This document shows positions 8,630 through 17,095 of a stretch of 64,000 nucleotides of DNA, in pieces. Numbering within the stretch: position 1 is the stretch's first letter; each line of letters opens with the position of its first letter. The notes below the pieces were generated by a model. That model ran no database searches. It had not been told where the DNA came from and saw only the letters and a program-made list of their open reading frames with translations. The stretch covers positions 362,035 through 426,034 of the forward strand of contig NZ_JAUOSF010000005.1 in assembly GCF_030548465.1 (NCBI RefSeq), in the 5' to 3' direction. The stretch is from Tamlana sp. 2_MG-2023. Its GTDB lineage: Bacteria > Bacteroidota > Bacteroidia > Flavobacteriales > Flavobacteriaceae. A program made the translations under genes and the position numbers.

Positions 8630-9586
8630 TTATTGCTGTTGTTGCTGGTTTGGTATGTTTTGAAGACTTTGCCTATAGCTATTGCGGTGTGTAACGTGTT
8701 CGCCTTCATTAGAAGGGTAAGACTTGTTGTTACCAATGCTTTTCGTGGTATTAATTTCAACTTTTACAAATAGGTCTTCTTCAGATTGACCTGAGTAAAC
8801 GCCTTTTACAGGTGTACAATCTTTAAAATTTCTGCCAACAGCAAGTCGTACATGGTATTGGTTAGCTATAATATTATTTGTAGGGTCGAGTCCTAGCCAA
8901 CCATAAAATGGAATGTAAACTTCTACCCAAGCATGTGTAGCACCTTCACCTCTAGAGTTATCATCATTAGGACAGATATAACCACTAACATAGCGTGCAG
9001 GAATGTCTAGCATTCTAACCAATTGAATGAGTAAAATGGTGAAGTCTTGGCAAACACCCGCTTTTAAAGTCCATATGTCATTGAGATTTGAATCCACATT
9101 CGTTATGCCTTGAATGTATTTAAAGTTGTTAAACACATAATCACAAAGCGCCATAGTGGCTTTAAACGGCGTCAAGCGACGTAAATCATGGGAATCTATA
9201 AGATTAGAAATTTCATGAGTGCCGTCAAAAGGTTTATGGTTTAAAAAATCCATAAACAGTGGACTATATTTTAACTGCTTGTAAGTATCCCATTGTTGTT
9301 CCAACGGTGCTTGATCCTCAGGAAGTGCTTTTTCAAAAGTTACGGCTTCAACTTCAGAGATGATAGATAATTGATTGTGTGGTTCAATAATCATGAACGT
9401 GCCAACGGTATTGCCATAGAAATCCTTGCGGGTCTCAATGGTAGGGTTATTTGTAATACTTAGGGTATGCGATGGAATATTTTGATACTCATCTTGAATG
9501 GGATGAAGCATCATTTGACTAGCGGCATCATAAACTGAATCACTATAGTTGTATTCTGTAATGTGTTTTATATAAAATGTTGGCAT
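8630..9586 (-). CDS. Transglutaminase-like cysteine protease family protein
   Basis: A 318-residue protein with the bacterial transglutaminase N-terminal beta domain (about 1-130) and a transglutaminase/protease core. The papain-like triad is intact: C179 in GVCQDF, H218 in THAWVE and D234 in LDPTNN. No signal peptide or membrane helix is seen, so it is probably cytosolic. It is the last gene of a three-gene operon after the alpha-E and ATP-grasp genes (6-nt gap), an association known to be widespread and proposed to make or break peptide or isopeptide bonds. The C-terminus is unusual: a polar tail of about 45 residues ending in NQQQQQ. Confidence 0.92.
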   Translation of the reverse strand: MPTFYIKHITEYNYSDSVYDAASQMMLHPIQDEYQNIPSHTLSITNNPTIETRKDFYGNTVGTFMIIEPHNQLSIISEVEAVTFEKALPEDQAPLEQQWDTYKQLKYSPLFMDFLNHKPFDGTHEISNLIDSHDLRRLTPFKATMALCDYVFNNFKYIQGITNVDSNLNDIWTLKAGVCQDFTILLIQLVRMLDIPARYVSGYICPNDDNSRGEGATHAWVEVYIPFYGWLGLDPTNNIIANQYHVRLAVGRNFKDCTPVKGVYSGQSEEDLFVKVEINTTKSIGNNKSYPSNEGEHVTHRNSYRQSLQNIPNQQQQQ

Positions 9587-9592
9587 AATTGT

Positions 9593-10519
9593 TTAGGTTA
9601 TTTCTGAAAAATAAATCTTGTTTATACTCTTTGATATGTCATGAATATCCTGTTTAATTTCGTTTATAAAATGCTCGAGACCTTGTTTGTTAATGCTTTC
9701 TATGGTTGTGTATTTAATGGTGCTTTCAAGTTTTCCTAAAGAAAATTCAATGTAATTTTTGTCAAGCTGACCGCCTTCAATAAGTTTACCTACACTAAGG
9801 TTTAATTTGTTCACACAGTAATACAATGACCTTGGAAATAGTTTTTCTTGAAATACCATGGAAATAATATGGTCCTCCTTAAAAGCTGATTTATATTTTT
9901 TTAAATATAACTGATAGCCTCCCATAGATAGTAGCAGGTTTTTCCAATAAAAACTTTGCTCTAATTTATCTGTTGTTTTTGCTATTTCAGTAAGTTTAAG
10001 TTCTGTGAAATCTGAAACTAAAATCATACGTTCTAGAAACTTTCCTAAATTCAGGAAATAATAGGGAGCACCACGTTCTTGCGTGATATCCATAATACCG
10101 TAAAACATCAAATGGTAGTTTCTAAGGTTGTCTAGAAACTCAATAGGGTCTTCGTTTTTAAGTTTTTTACGTAAACCTTTTTTGGTTAAAAATAGATAAT
10201 AATTGTTAACACAAATCCATAGCTCTCTAGATATATGCTCTTGAACACTTCTGGCATTTTCTCTTGCTCTTGTAACAATGTTTAAAATCGAATTGGCATT
10301 ATCTCTATTGAATATCATGAAATCTAAACATTCTACAGTATTTTCAGTGTAAAATGTGTTGTTGTAATCGGTGTAGTTTTTAATAATTGGTGTCCACGGA
10401 AAAAGCTCGGGCGAGTCTTGATTGGCATAAAAATTTACCTTAAGTAAACTCAATATGCCATTACCACGCTCCATGTACCGTTCTAACCAAATTAAATTAT
10501 TTGCTACTCTGCTAAGCAT
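9593..10519 (-). CDS. Alpha-E domain protein (DUF403)
   Basis: A 308-residue, largely helical protein. The N-terminus (LSRVANNLIWLERYMERG) is the signature of the alpha-E family. No catalytic residue is known to me. In many bacteria this domain is encoded or fused next to circularly permuted ATP-grasp and transglutaminase-like proteins, as here: 14 nt after the ATP-grasp gene and 6 nt before the transglutaminase gene. It may be a structural or substrate-handling partner of the ligase; that is inference. Confidence 0.9.
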   Translation of the reverse strand: MLSRVANNLIWLERYMERGNGILSLLKVNFYANQDSPELFPWTPIIKNYTDYNNTFYTENTVECLDFMIFNRDNANSILNIVTRARENARSVQEHISRELWICVNNYYLFLTKKGLRKKLKNEDPIEFLDNLRNYHLMFYGIMDITQERGAPYYFLNLGKFLERMILVSDFTELKLTEIAKTTDKLEQSFYWKNLLLSMGGYQLYLKKYKSAFKEDHIISMVFQEKLFPRSLYYCVNKLNLSVGKLIEGGQLDKNYIEFSLGKLESTIKYTTIESINKQGLEHFINEIKQDIHDISKSINKIYFSEIT

Positions 10520-10533
10520 ATTTTATGTTTTAA

Positions 10534-11985
10534 TTATTGAATAACCCAGGTGTCCTTGCTGCCACCACCCTGCGAACTGTTTACAACCAACGAGCCTTCT
10601 TTTAAGGCAACTCTAGTTAAACCACCCGGGGTAATATCTATGCCATCTGGGCCTGTTAATGCAAATGGTCTTAAATCAATGCACCTAGGAGATAATACGC
10701 CATTAATACAGCAGGGTGCTGTGGATAAGCTTAATATGGGTTGCGCAATGAAATTTTCAGGTTTTTTATTAACGGTATCGATGTAATCTGCGATTTCTTC
10801 ATCTGATGCTTCGTGCCCCATAAGCATGCCGTAACCGCCACTACCATCAGTTTTTTTTAACACCATTTTTTTTATGTTTTCTACAACATAAGCATAGTCT
10901 TCAGAATTGGCTAACTGATATGTTTTTATGCTCTTTAAAATAGGTTCTTCATTTAAATAGTAACGAATCATGTCTGGCACATAAATATAAATGGCTTTAT
11001 CGTCTGCAATTCCGGTTCCTGGCGCATTTACAATATTAACATTGCCCTTTCTATAGGCAGCCATAATCCCAGCGACACCCAACGCGCTAGAGGCGTTAAA
11101 TTCTAAAGGGTCTAGGAAATCATCATCAACGCGTCGGTAAATCACATCCACGCGTTTTAGGCCGCTTGTGGTCTTCATGTACACCACGTGATCTTGAACA
11201 ACTAAATCACTACCTTCTACAAGTTCAATACCCATAAGTCTCGCCAAAGTGGTGTGTTCATAATATGCTGAATTGTAAATTCCTGGTGTTAAAAGCACAA
11301 TGTTTGGGTCGCTATGATTCGACAGTGCTTTAAGCTTCTTGTATAATAAATTAGGATAGTCTGATACTGGTCTGATACCATTTTTAGGCAATATGCCAGG
11401 AAAAATACGTTTTGAGATTTCTCTATTTTCAAGCATGTAACTCACACCCGAAGGGGTTCGTAAATTATCTTCGAGCACGTAAAATTCACCATCGCTGTTT
11501 CGTATTAAATCGACACCAGCAATATGCACATAAATATCATGTGGCACTTTTACACCTTTCATTTCGCGAAGAAAATATGGGCAGGAATAAATGAGTTCCG
11601 CAGGGATAATGCCATCTTTAATGATAAACTGATCGTGGTAAATATCCTTAATAAATAAGTTTAACGCTTTTAAACGTTGCTTAATCCCTATATCGATGTG
11701 TTCCCATTCGGAAGCTGTTATAATTCTTGGAACAATATCAAAAGGAAAAATCTTCTCGACACCTTCATTGTCATTATAAACTGTAAAAGTGACACCCTGA
11801 CTCATAAATAATTGCCTAGATAATTCTTCCTTTTTGTATAATACTTTGGTAGAGGTGTTTCTTAAGTAATTGTTTATGATTTCGTATTGAGAGCGAATGT
11901 TGGATGTTTCGCTGTACATTTCATCCCAAGTGTTTGGAAGTAATTGGTATGAAGAAAATAATTGTTTGTTCGTCATCAGCTTCAC
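10534..11985 (-). CDS. Circularly permuted ATP-grasp protein (DUF404/DUF407 type), putative peptide ligase
   Basis: A 483-residue member of the circularly permuted ATP-grasp group, which is predicted to form amide bonds at ATP cost. Typical blocks are visible: YVLEDNLRTPSGVSYMLENR in the first half, LLTPG followed by NSAYYEH, the RVDDDFLDPLEF block, NAPGTGIADDKAIY, and a C-terminal KKTDGSGGYGM loop that probably binds nucleotide, then DLRPFALTG. It is the first gene of the minus-strand operon. The substrate is unknown. The 249-bp gap upstream is shared with the divergent dnaG. Confidence 0.92.
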   Translation of the reverse strand: MKLMTNKQLFSSYQLLPNTWDEMYSETSNIRSQYEIINNYLRNTSTKVLYKKEELSRQLFMSQGVTFTVYNDNEGVEKIFPFDIVPRIITASEWEHIDIGIKQRLKALNLFIKDIYHDQFIIKDGIIPAELIYSCPYFLREMKGVKVPHDIYVHIAGVDLIRNSDGEFYVLEDNLRTPSGVSYMLENREISKRIFPGILPKNGIRPVSDYPNLLYKKLKALSNHSDPNIVLLTPGIYNSAYYEHTTLARLMGIELVEGSDLVVQDHVVYMKTTSGLKRVDVIYRRVDDDFLDPLEFNASSALGVAGIMAAYRKGNVNIVNAPGTGIADDKAIYIYVPDMIRYYLNEEPILKSIKTYQLANSEDYAYVVENIKKMVLKKTDGSGGYGMLMGHEASDEEIADYIDTVNKKPENFIAQPILSLSTAPCCINGVLSPRCIDLRPFALTGPDGIDITPGGLTRVALKEGSLVVNSSQGGGSKDTWVIQ

Positions 11986-12180
11986 TTTTTTTAAAGATAC
12001 TTAATTTTGAATTAAATGCAATGAATTCTAATGTTATCAAATAATTAATCTATAAAAACTAAAAAACACTGCAAATAATATTTGAATACATGGTTTTTAG
12101 ATATGAATTTTATGAATATTATATTTTAAGAGCTTGAATTATAGTAGAAACTGTTATTATGAATGACCATTGTTTATGCT

Positions 12181-12188
12181 TAATTTTG
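12181..12188 (+). promoter_or_regulatory. dnaG -7 promoter element
   Basis: TAATTTTG matches TAnnTTTG, 46 nt upstream of the TTG start of dnaG. A convincing TTG at -33 was not found. The rest of the 11986-12234 gap is AT-rich with nothing else I can call. Confidence 0.45.
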
Positions 12189-12234
12189 CAATCGGAATTC
12201 TTTAATTTTTTATTTTAATTCATAAAAATATACT

Positions 12235-14193
12235 TTGATATCACCTTCTTCCATAGACCAAATTTTTGAAACTGCTCGTGTAGAGGAAGTTATTGGCGAT
12301 TTTGTGCAATTAAAAAAAGCGGGGAGTAATTTTAAAGGATTAAGTCCTTTTAGTGATGAACGCTCGCCAAGTTTTATGGTGTCTCCTGTAAAACAAATTT
12401 GGAAAGATTTTTCAACAGGAAAAGGGGGGACTGCCGTGTCATTTTTGATGGAGCATGAACATTTTACCTACCCGGAAGCCTTAAGGTATTTAGCGAAAAA
12501 GTATAATATTGAAATTGAAGAAACGGTACAATCCGACGAGCAAAAGGAGAAAGCAAACGAAAAAGAAAGTTTGTACCTGGTAAGTGAGTTTGCTAGTGAA
12601 TATTTTAAAAACGTATTGCATAAAACCGATCAAGGCAAGTCTATCGGGCTCAGTTATTTTAAAGAACGTGGCTTTACGGAAGAAACGATTAAAAAATTCG
12701 ACTTAGGGTATTCTTTAAATGAATGGCAAGCTTTTACCGATGAAGCCTTGAAAAAAGGGTATAATATAGATTACCTAGCTAAAACTGGGCTTACCATAGT
12801 TAAGGAAGATAAACGTTTTGATCGCTTTAAAGGCCGTGTGATGTTTCCTATTAAGAGTATGAGCGGACGTGTTTTAGGGTTTGGAGGGCGAATACTCATC
12901 ACTGATAAAAAAGCAGCGAAATACGTAAATTCACCAGAGAGTGAAATTTATTATAAAAGTAAAGTTTTGTATGGTATTCACTTAGCCAAACAAAGTATTG
13001 CAAAGGAGGATAATTGTTTTTTAGTTGAAGGCTATACCGATGTGATTCAGTTTCACCAAACAGGTATTCACAACGTGGTGTCGTCATCAGGAACGGCTTT
13101 AACTTCAGAGCAAATTAGATTAATTAATAGGCTTACAAAAAACATTACGGTGCTTTTTGATGGTGATGCTGCAGGTATGCGTGCCTCGCTTCGTGGTATC
13201 GATTTAATTCTTGAGCAGGGTATGAATGTTCGGGTGTGTACTTTTCCGGAAGGTGAAGACCCTGATAGTTTTGCTAAACAAAATACACTTGATGAATTAG
13301 GAACTTATTTGAGTGAAAACGCTAAAGATTTTATTCAATTTAAGGCTTCTGTATTATTCGAAGAGTCTAAAAATGATCCTATAAAAAAGGCTGAAACGGT
13401 AAGAGATATCATTACCAGTATTTCTAAAATACCTGATCGTATTAAACAAGAAATTTATATTCAAGAATGTGCTCGAATCATGGATATTAGTGAAGAAGTA
13501 CTATTCACTACTTTAGCACAGCTTGATAAGAAGGAAACCCAAGAGGAAAACAAAAAAGCACAATCTGAACAAAAGGCTTTTCAGGTAATAAAGCATGAAG
13601 AACCACAACAGAAGGTTGATGTCCAATATCTTTTAGAGCGAAAAATTATTGAACTTTTATTGCTTTACGGTAGTAAAACAAAGGATTTTGAAGATCTGGT
13701 TTTTAAGGAAAATGAAAAAGGTGAGTTGGAGTTGGAACCTGTGATTCAACAAGCTAAGGTTTTTGAAAAAATATTTTTAGATCTGCAAGATGATGAAATG
13801 GAGTTTAGTAATCCGCAATTCAAAATACTTTATTACACGATTATAGATAGGTTAAATCAAGATGCAGAGTTTGAGCTTAAAACTTTTGTGAATTCAGTAG
13901 ATCAAGATATGGCCAACGAAATCACGACCATTTTAATGGAAGATGAGCGTTATAGCCTGGACGATTGGAATCGTATGGATATTTTTCCTAAAGAAAAGGA
14001 AGTCACTATTGCTCAAATAGTAAGTGAAACGATTTTGAGTTTACGTTGTTTCTTAATAGATCAAAAAGTAAAAGGCTTCCAACAGGAAACCTTACATAAC
14101 AAAATAGACACGAATAGAAATATACTTGAAGAAGTAAAAGACTATTCGAGTCTAAAAATGTTGTTGTCAAGAAAACTTAACCGGGTTTTATAA
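12235..14193 (+). CDS. dnaG: DNA primase
   Basis: DnaG makes the RNA primers for replication and contacts the DnaB helicase through its C-terminal domain. The 652-residue protein has an N-terminal CHC2-like domain (about 1-100), a TOPRIM core with E265 (EGYTD) and D309/D311 (DGDAAG), and a C-terminal helicase-binding region. The CHC2 domain keeps its shape but has lost all four zinc ligands: SPFS (37-40) replaces CPFH, and KDFSTGKGG replaces HCFGCGxGG. The start is TTG, giving MISPSSIDQIFETARVEEVIGDFV, in line with the usual N-terminus. Its stop overlaps the convergent response regulator gene by 6 nt. Confidence 0.96.
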   Translation: MISPSSIDQIFETARVEEVIGDFVQLKKAGSNFKGLSPFSDERSPSFMVSPVKQIWKDFSTGKGGTAVSFLMEHEHFTYPEALRYLAKKYNIEIEETVQSDEQKEKANEKESLYLVSEFASEYFKNVLHKTDQGKSIGLSYFKERGFTEETIKKFDLGYSLNEWQAFTDEALKKGYNIDYLAKTGLTIVKEDKRFDRFKGRVMFPIKSMSGRVLGFGGRILITDKKAAKYVNSPESEIYYKSKVLYGIHLAKQSIAKEDNCFLVEGYTDVIQFHQTGIHNVVSSSGTALTSEQIRLINRLTKNITVLFDGDAAGMRASLRGIDLILEQGMNVRVCTFPEGEDPDSFAKQNTLDELGTYLSENAKDFIQFKASVLFEESKNDPIKKAETVRDIITSISKIPDRIKQEIYIQECARIMDISEEVLFTTLAQLDKKETQEENKKAQSEQKAFQVIKHEEPQQKVDVQYLLERKIIELLLLYGSKTKDFEDLVFKENEKGELELEPVIQQAKVFEKIFLDLQDDEMEFSNPQFKILYYTIIDRLNQDAEFELKTFVNSVDQDMANEITTILMEDERYSLDDWNRMDIFPKEKEVTIAQIVSETILSLRCFLIDQKVKGFQQETLHNKIDTNRNILEEVKDYSSLKMLLSRKLNRVL

Positions 14194-14817
14194 CTCCTGC
14201 GTTAATTTTGCTTGATTTACTAAATCTACCAAGTTGGTTACTTTTAATTTACGCATTAAACGTGCCTTATAAGTACTAACTGTTTTTTCGTTTATATCTA
14301 ATTCCTTAGATATTTCTTTGTTTTTCTTACCAATAGTTAGAAGTTTTAATACTTCAGATTCTCTGGTTGAAAGTTTCTTGTAAAAAGCACCGCCTTTATT
14401 TACTCGTGATCCAAACGCTAATTGTTGCGTTAAATCGTTGCTTAAGTAAATACCGCCATCGTGAACTTTCATTATAGCCTCATTAATGGTTATCACATTA
14501 ACAGATTTGTTTAAATAACCTGCAGCGCCAGCTTTTATGGCGTTAATGGCATAAACCTCTTCTGGTTGAGCACTAAAAATAATTGTTTTAATGTCCGGGT
14601 AGTCATTCTTTAAATAACGTAAAACTGTTAATCCGTTTAATTTCGGAAAATCAGTTTCAGTTAGAATAATGTCTACTGGATTTTTCTTTACAAATTCAAG
14701 GATGGCCTCGCCATCGTCTACGCTACCAACAATATTAATGTTAGGAGATGCAGAGAAAAGTACTTCGAGTCCCTTTCTTGTAATTGGATGATTGTCTGCT
14801 ATTAATAAATTTATCAT
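14188..14817 (-). CDS. NarL/FixJ-type response regulator with atypical receiver
   Basis: A 209-residue DNA-binding regulator: REC domain (about 1-120) and a C-terminal LuxR-type HTH (about 145-205; LSTRESEVLKLL and NEKTVSTYKARL). The switch residues S82 and K104 are present, but the phospho-acceptor position is Glu: ILTE54TDFPKLNG aligns with the usual LxDxxMPxxxG. The acidic pair is D8-N9. Glu here often mimics phospho-Asp, so the protein may be constitutively active or respond to something other than phosphate. No histidine kinase is adjacent. It has its own strong promoter (14886-14916). Confidence 0.93.
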   Translation of the reverse strand: MINLLIADNHPITRKGLEVLFSASPNINIVGSVDDGEAILEFVKKNPVDIILTETDFPKLNGLTVLRYLKNDYPDIKTIIFSAQPEEVYAINAIKAGAAGYLNKSVNVITINEAIMKVHDGGIYLSNDLTQQLAFGSRVNKGGAFYKKLSTRESEVLKLLTIGKKNKEISKELDINEKTVSTYKARLMRKLKVTNLVDLVNQAKLTQEL

Positions 14818-14885
14818 AATATAAGAGAGCTTTTTTAAATATAACTAATTAGAGAGCAAGTTATATTGAGAGATTAAGCTTACTG

Positions 14886-14916
14886 CAAAAGTAATGATTT
14901 TTTACATTAATTGCAA
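14886..14916 (-). promoter_or_regulatory. Promoter of the response regulator gene
   Basis: On the minus strand TTG (14916-14914), a 20-nt spacer and TACTTTTG (14893-14886) give a full Bacteroidota promoter. The 5' leader would be about 65 nt. Confidence 0.75.
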
Positions 14917-14919
14917 TTC

Positions 14920-15708
14920 TTATGATAAATTTGTAGGTATTTCACAGATAGGTATAGGAATCATTTTGTGTTTGTTAGCATTATTTAAACGTTTGTAAAT
15001 GCTAAATACCTCGTGTTCTCTGTCAGAAAAGTCGCTTAAAACCTTGCCTTCCGCGGCTTTTTGCATCGCCCATTCAAGTTCAGGATAGGTGGCTCCAATT
15101 TGATCTTCATCACTTCTGGCATCACCAAATAATCCATCACTAGGGGTTGCATTTAAAATCGATTCTGGTACATTTAAGGCTTTTGCTAATTCAAAAACGT
15201 CAGATTTCATCAAATCGGCAATCGGACTTAAATCAACACCGCCATCGCCATATTTTGTGTAAAAGCCAACTCCGAAGTCTTCAACTTTATTTCCTGTTCC
15301 AGCAACAAGTAAACCGTATAATCCGGCATAGTAATATAAAGTAGTCATACGTAAACGCGCTCTTGTGTTGGCCAATGCCATATCAACAGTGGCTTGGTCG
15401 CCATCAAAAAATACTTCGGTTTTAAATTCTTCAAAAACAGGCGTTAGGTCGGTACGTGTATCACTTACATTTTCAAAACGCGCTTTAAGCTGTGCAATGT
15501 GTTCTTGAGCTCTAGAAACATGACTTTCCGCTTGATGAATAGGCATTTCAATACATAAAACATTTAGCCCCGTTTTAGCACATAATGTTGAGGTTACAGC
15601 AGAATCAACTCCACCAGAAATCCCTATTACAAAACCATTTACTCCAGCTTTAGTTGCGTAATCTTTTAGCCAATTTACAATGTGATCAATTACTTTTTCT
15701 GTTTGCAT
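14920..15708 (-). CDS. nadE: NH3-dependent NAD+ synthetase
   Basis: NadE adenylates and amidates nicotinate adenine dinucleotide to NAD+, using ammonia; the glutaminase domain of the longer form is absent. From ATG 15708 the protein is 262 residues, the usual length. The ATP pyrophosphatase P-loop SGGVDS is at 31-36, and GTGNKVEDFGVGFYTKYGDGGVD and the DEDQIG region follow. An in-frame start at 15765 would add 19 hydrophobic residues not expected in this cytosolic enzyme and would overrun the promoter region, so I reject it. It is divergent from gldB. Confidence 0.95.
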   Translation of the reverse strand: MQTEKVIDHIVNWLKDYATKAGVNGFVIGISGGVDSAVTSTLCAKTGLNVLCIEMPIHQAESHVSRAQEHIAQLKARFENVSDTRTDLTPVFEEFKTEVFFDGDQATVDMALANTRARLRMTTLYYYAGLYGLLVAGTGNKVEDFGVGFYTKYGDGGVDLSPIADLMKSDVFELAKALNVPESILNATPSDGLFGDARSDEDQIGATYPELEWAMQKAAEGKVLSDFSDREHEVFSIYKRLNNANKHKMIPIPICEIPTNLS

Positions 15709-15735
15709 TTTAAATGAATTTAAGTCAAAGAATAG

Positions 15736-15743
15736 TACCTTTG
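15736..15743 (+). promoter_or_regulatory. gldB -7 promoter element
   Basis: TACCTTTG matches TAnnTTTG and ends 39 nt before the gldB ATG. It lies 4 nt from the opposite-strand element of nadE, so the two transcripts probably start back to back. Confidence 0.55.
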
Positions 15744-15747
15744 CAAA

Positions 15748-15755
15748 CAAAAATA
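15748..15755 (-). promoter_or_regulatory. nadE -7 promoter element
   Basis: The minus strand reads TATTTTTG, a TAnnTTTG match, 39 nt upstream of the preferred nadE start at 15708. No TTG is found at the -33 distance. Confidence 0.5.
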
Positions 15756-15782
15756 ACCCAAACACTTAATTTATAAAAATTT

Positions 15783-16757
15783 ATGACGTTTAAGTTTTTA
15801 ATGAAATTATGGATGCTGTTTGTTTTAGTAACAGTGGTTTCTTGTAAAACTGAAGATGCTCTAGAAAATGAGATTGCTAAAATAAACACAGATATTAAGG
15901 TAGAACGTTTCGATAGGTTATTTGCGGAAGTGACACCAGAGGGTTTGGAAGACTTGAAAACCGACTACCCTTTTATGTTTTCAAATCGATATCCCGATGA
16001 ATTTTGGATAGATAAAAAATCAGATTCTCTACAAATTGAGCTGTTTAATGAAGTTCGTAAGTCCTTTTCAGATTTTGAAACGACCGAGTTTGAGATAGAA
16101 TCCTTATTCAATCACCTAAAATACTATTTCCCAGAGTTCAATACACCAAGGTTGATAACTGTTACGAATGATGTCGATTACCGAAACCGTGTTATTGTTA
16201 CCGATACCATTGCTGTTATTGCATTAGATGCTTATTTGGGTACCGATCATAAATTCTACGGAAGTATTCCAATGTATTTAAGAGAGGGCTTAAATCAAGG
16301 TCAAATTGTAGTTGATTTAGCCGATACGTATTCTGAAAAGTATATTTTTCAGGCGAAGCGTAAATCGTTGCTTGATGAAATGGTTTACTTCGGAAAGCAA
16401 CTTTATTTCAAGGATGCTGTTATTCCGTTTAAAACAGAAGCTGAGCGCATTGGGTATAGTGAAGCGCAATACGATTGGGCTAAAACCAATGAAAGTTATA
16501 TTTGGCGTTATTTTGTTGAGCGGGAACTTTTATATAGTACTGACTCAAAGCTACTTACACGATTTATAAATCCAGCCCCTTTTTCAAAATTTTACCTTAA
16601 AGATATTGATGCCAATTCACCAGGTCGTGTGGGGCAATATATAGGATGGCAAATTGTTTGCGCCTATATGGAAAACAACGATGTGCCTCTAAAAGATATG
16701 CTAATAAAGAGTAGCGAAGACATTTTTAATAATTCAAAGTTTAAACCTAGAAAATAA
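15783..16757 (+). CDS. gldB: Gliding motility lipoprotein GldB
   Basis: GldB is a lipoprotein needed for gliding motility in Flavobacterium johnsoniae. The 324-residue protein begins with a lipoprotein signal peptide whose lipobox ends VTVVSC (C21). The body carries VERFDRLFAEVTPEGL, FMFSNRYPDEFW and IDANSPGRVGQYIGWQIV, in keeping with the family. The next gene, gldC, starts on the last base of its stop codon, the same pair order as in F. johnsoniae, and nadE lies divergently upstream. Its biochemical role is not known. Confidence 0.95.
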   Translation: MTFKFLMKLWMLFVLVTVVSCKTEDALENEIAKINTDIKVERFDRLFAEVTPEGLEDLKTDYPFMFSNRYPDEFWIDKKSDSLQIELFNEVRKSFSDFETTEFEIESLFNHLKYYFPEFNTPRLITVTNDVDYRNRVIVTDTIAVIALDAYLGTDHKFYGSIPMYLREGLNQGQIVVDLADTYSEKYIFQAKRKSLLDEMVYFGKQLYFKDAVIPFKTEAERIGYSEAQYDWAKTNESYIWRYFVERELLYSTDSKLLTRFINPAPFSKFYLKDIDANSPGRVGQYIGWQIVCAYMENNDVPLKDMLIKSSEDIFNNSKFKPRK

Positions 16758-17095
16758 TGGCAAATACACACCAATCTAAAATAGAGCTTAATGTAGAACT
16801 TGATGAAAACCGTGTGCCGGAAAAGTTGCATTGGACGGCTCAAGATGGCGGTATTACGAACGAAGAAGCAAAAGCAATGATGCTAGCTGTTTGGGATGCT
16901 AAAACTCAAGAAACATTACGTATCGATTTGTGGACAAAAGATATGCCTGTAGACGAAATGAAAGTGTTTTTTCATCAAACTTTAGTGGCAATGAGTGATA
17001 CGTTTTATAGAGCTACTCAGGATGATAAAATGAGTGCTACTATGAAAGATTTCTGTGATTATTTTGCTGAAAAATTAGAGCTTAAAAAGGACTAA
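16757..17095 (+). CDS. gldC: Gliding motility protein GldC
   Basis: A 112-residue soluble protein with no signal peptide, matching GldC in size and in sequence blocks (SKIELNVELDENRVPEKLHW, DGGITNEEAKAMMLAVWD, LRIDLWTKDMPVDEMK). GldC is not absolutely required for gliding but improves it in F. johnsoniae. It is translationally coupled to gldB (one-base overlap). Its 3' end overlaps the convergent deformylase gene by 4 nt. Confidence 0.95.
   Translation: MANTHQSKIELNVELDENRVPEKLHWTAQDGGITNEEAKAMMLAVWDAKTQETLRIDLWTKDMPVDEMKVFFHQTLVAMSDTFYRATQDDKMSATMKDFCDYFAEKLELKKD

Noticed and set aside
15709..15765. Upstream start for nadE (MFGLFLFAK...)
   Set aside because: The extra residues are hydrophobic and not expected in NadE, and the region holds the promoters of nadE and gldB.
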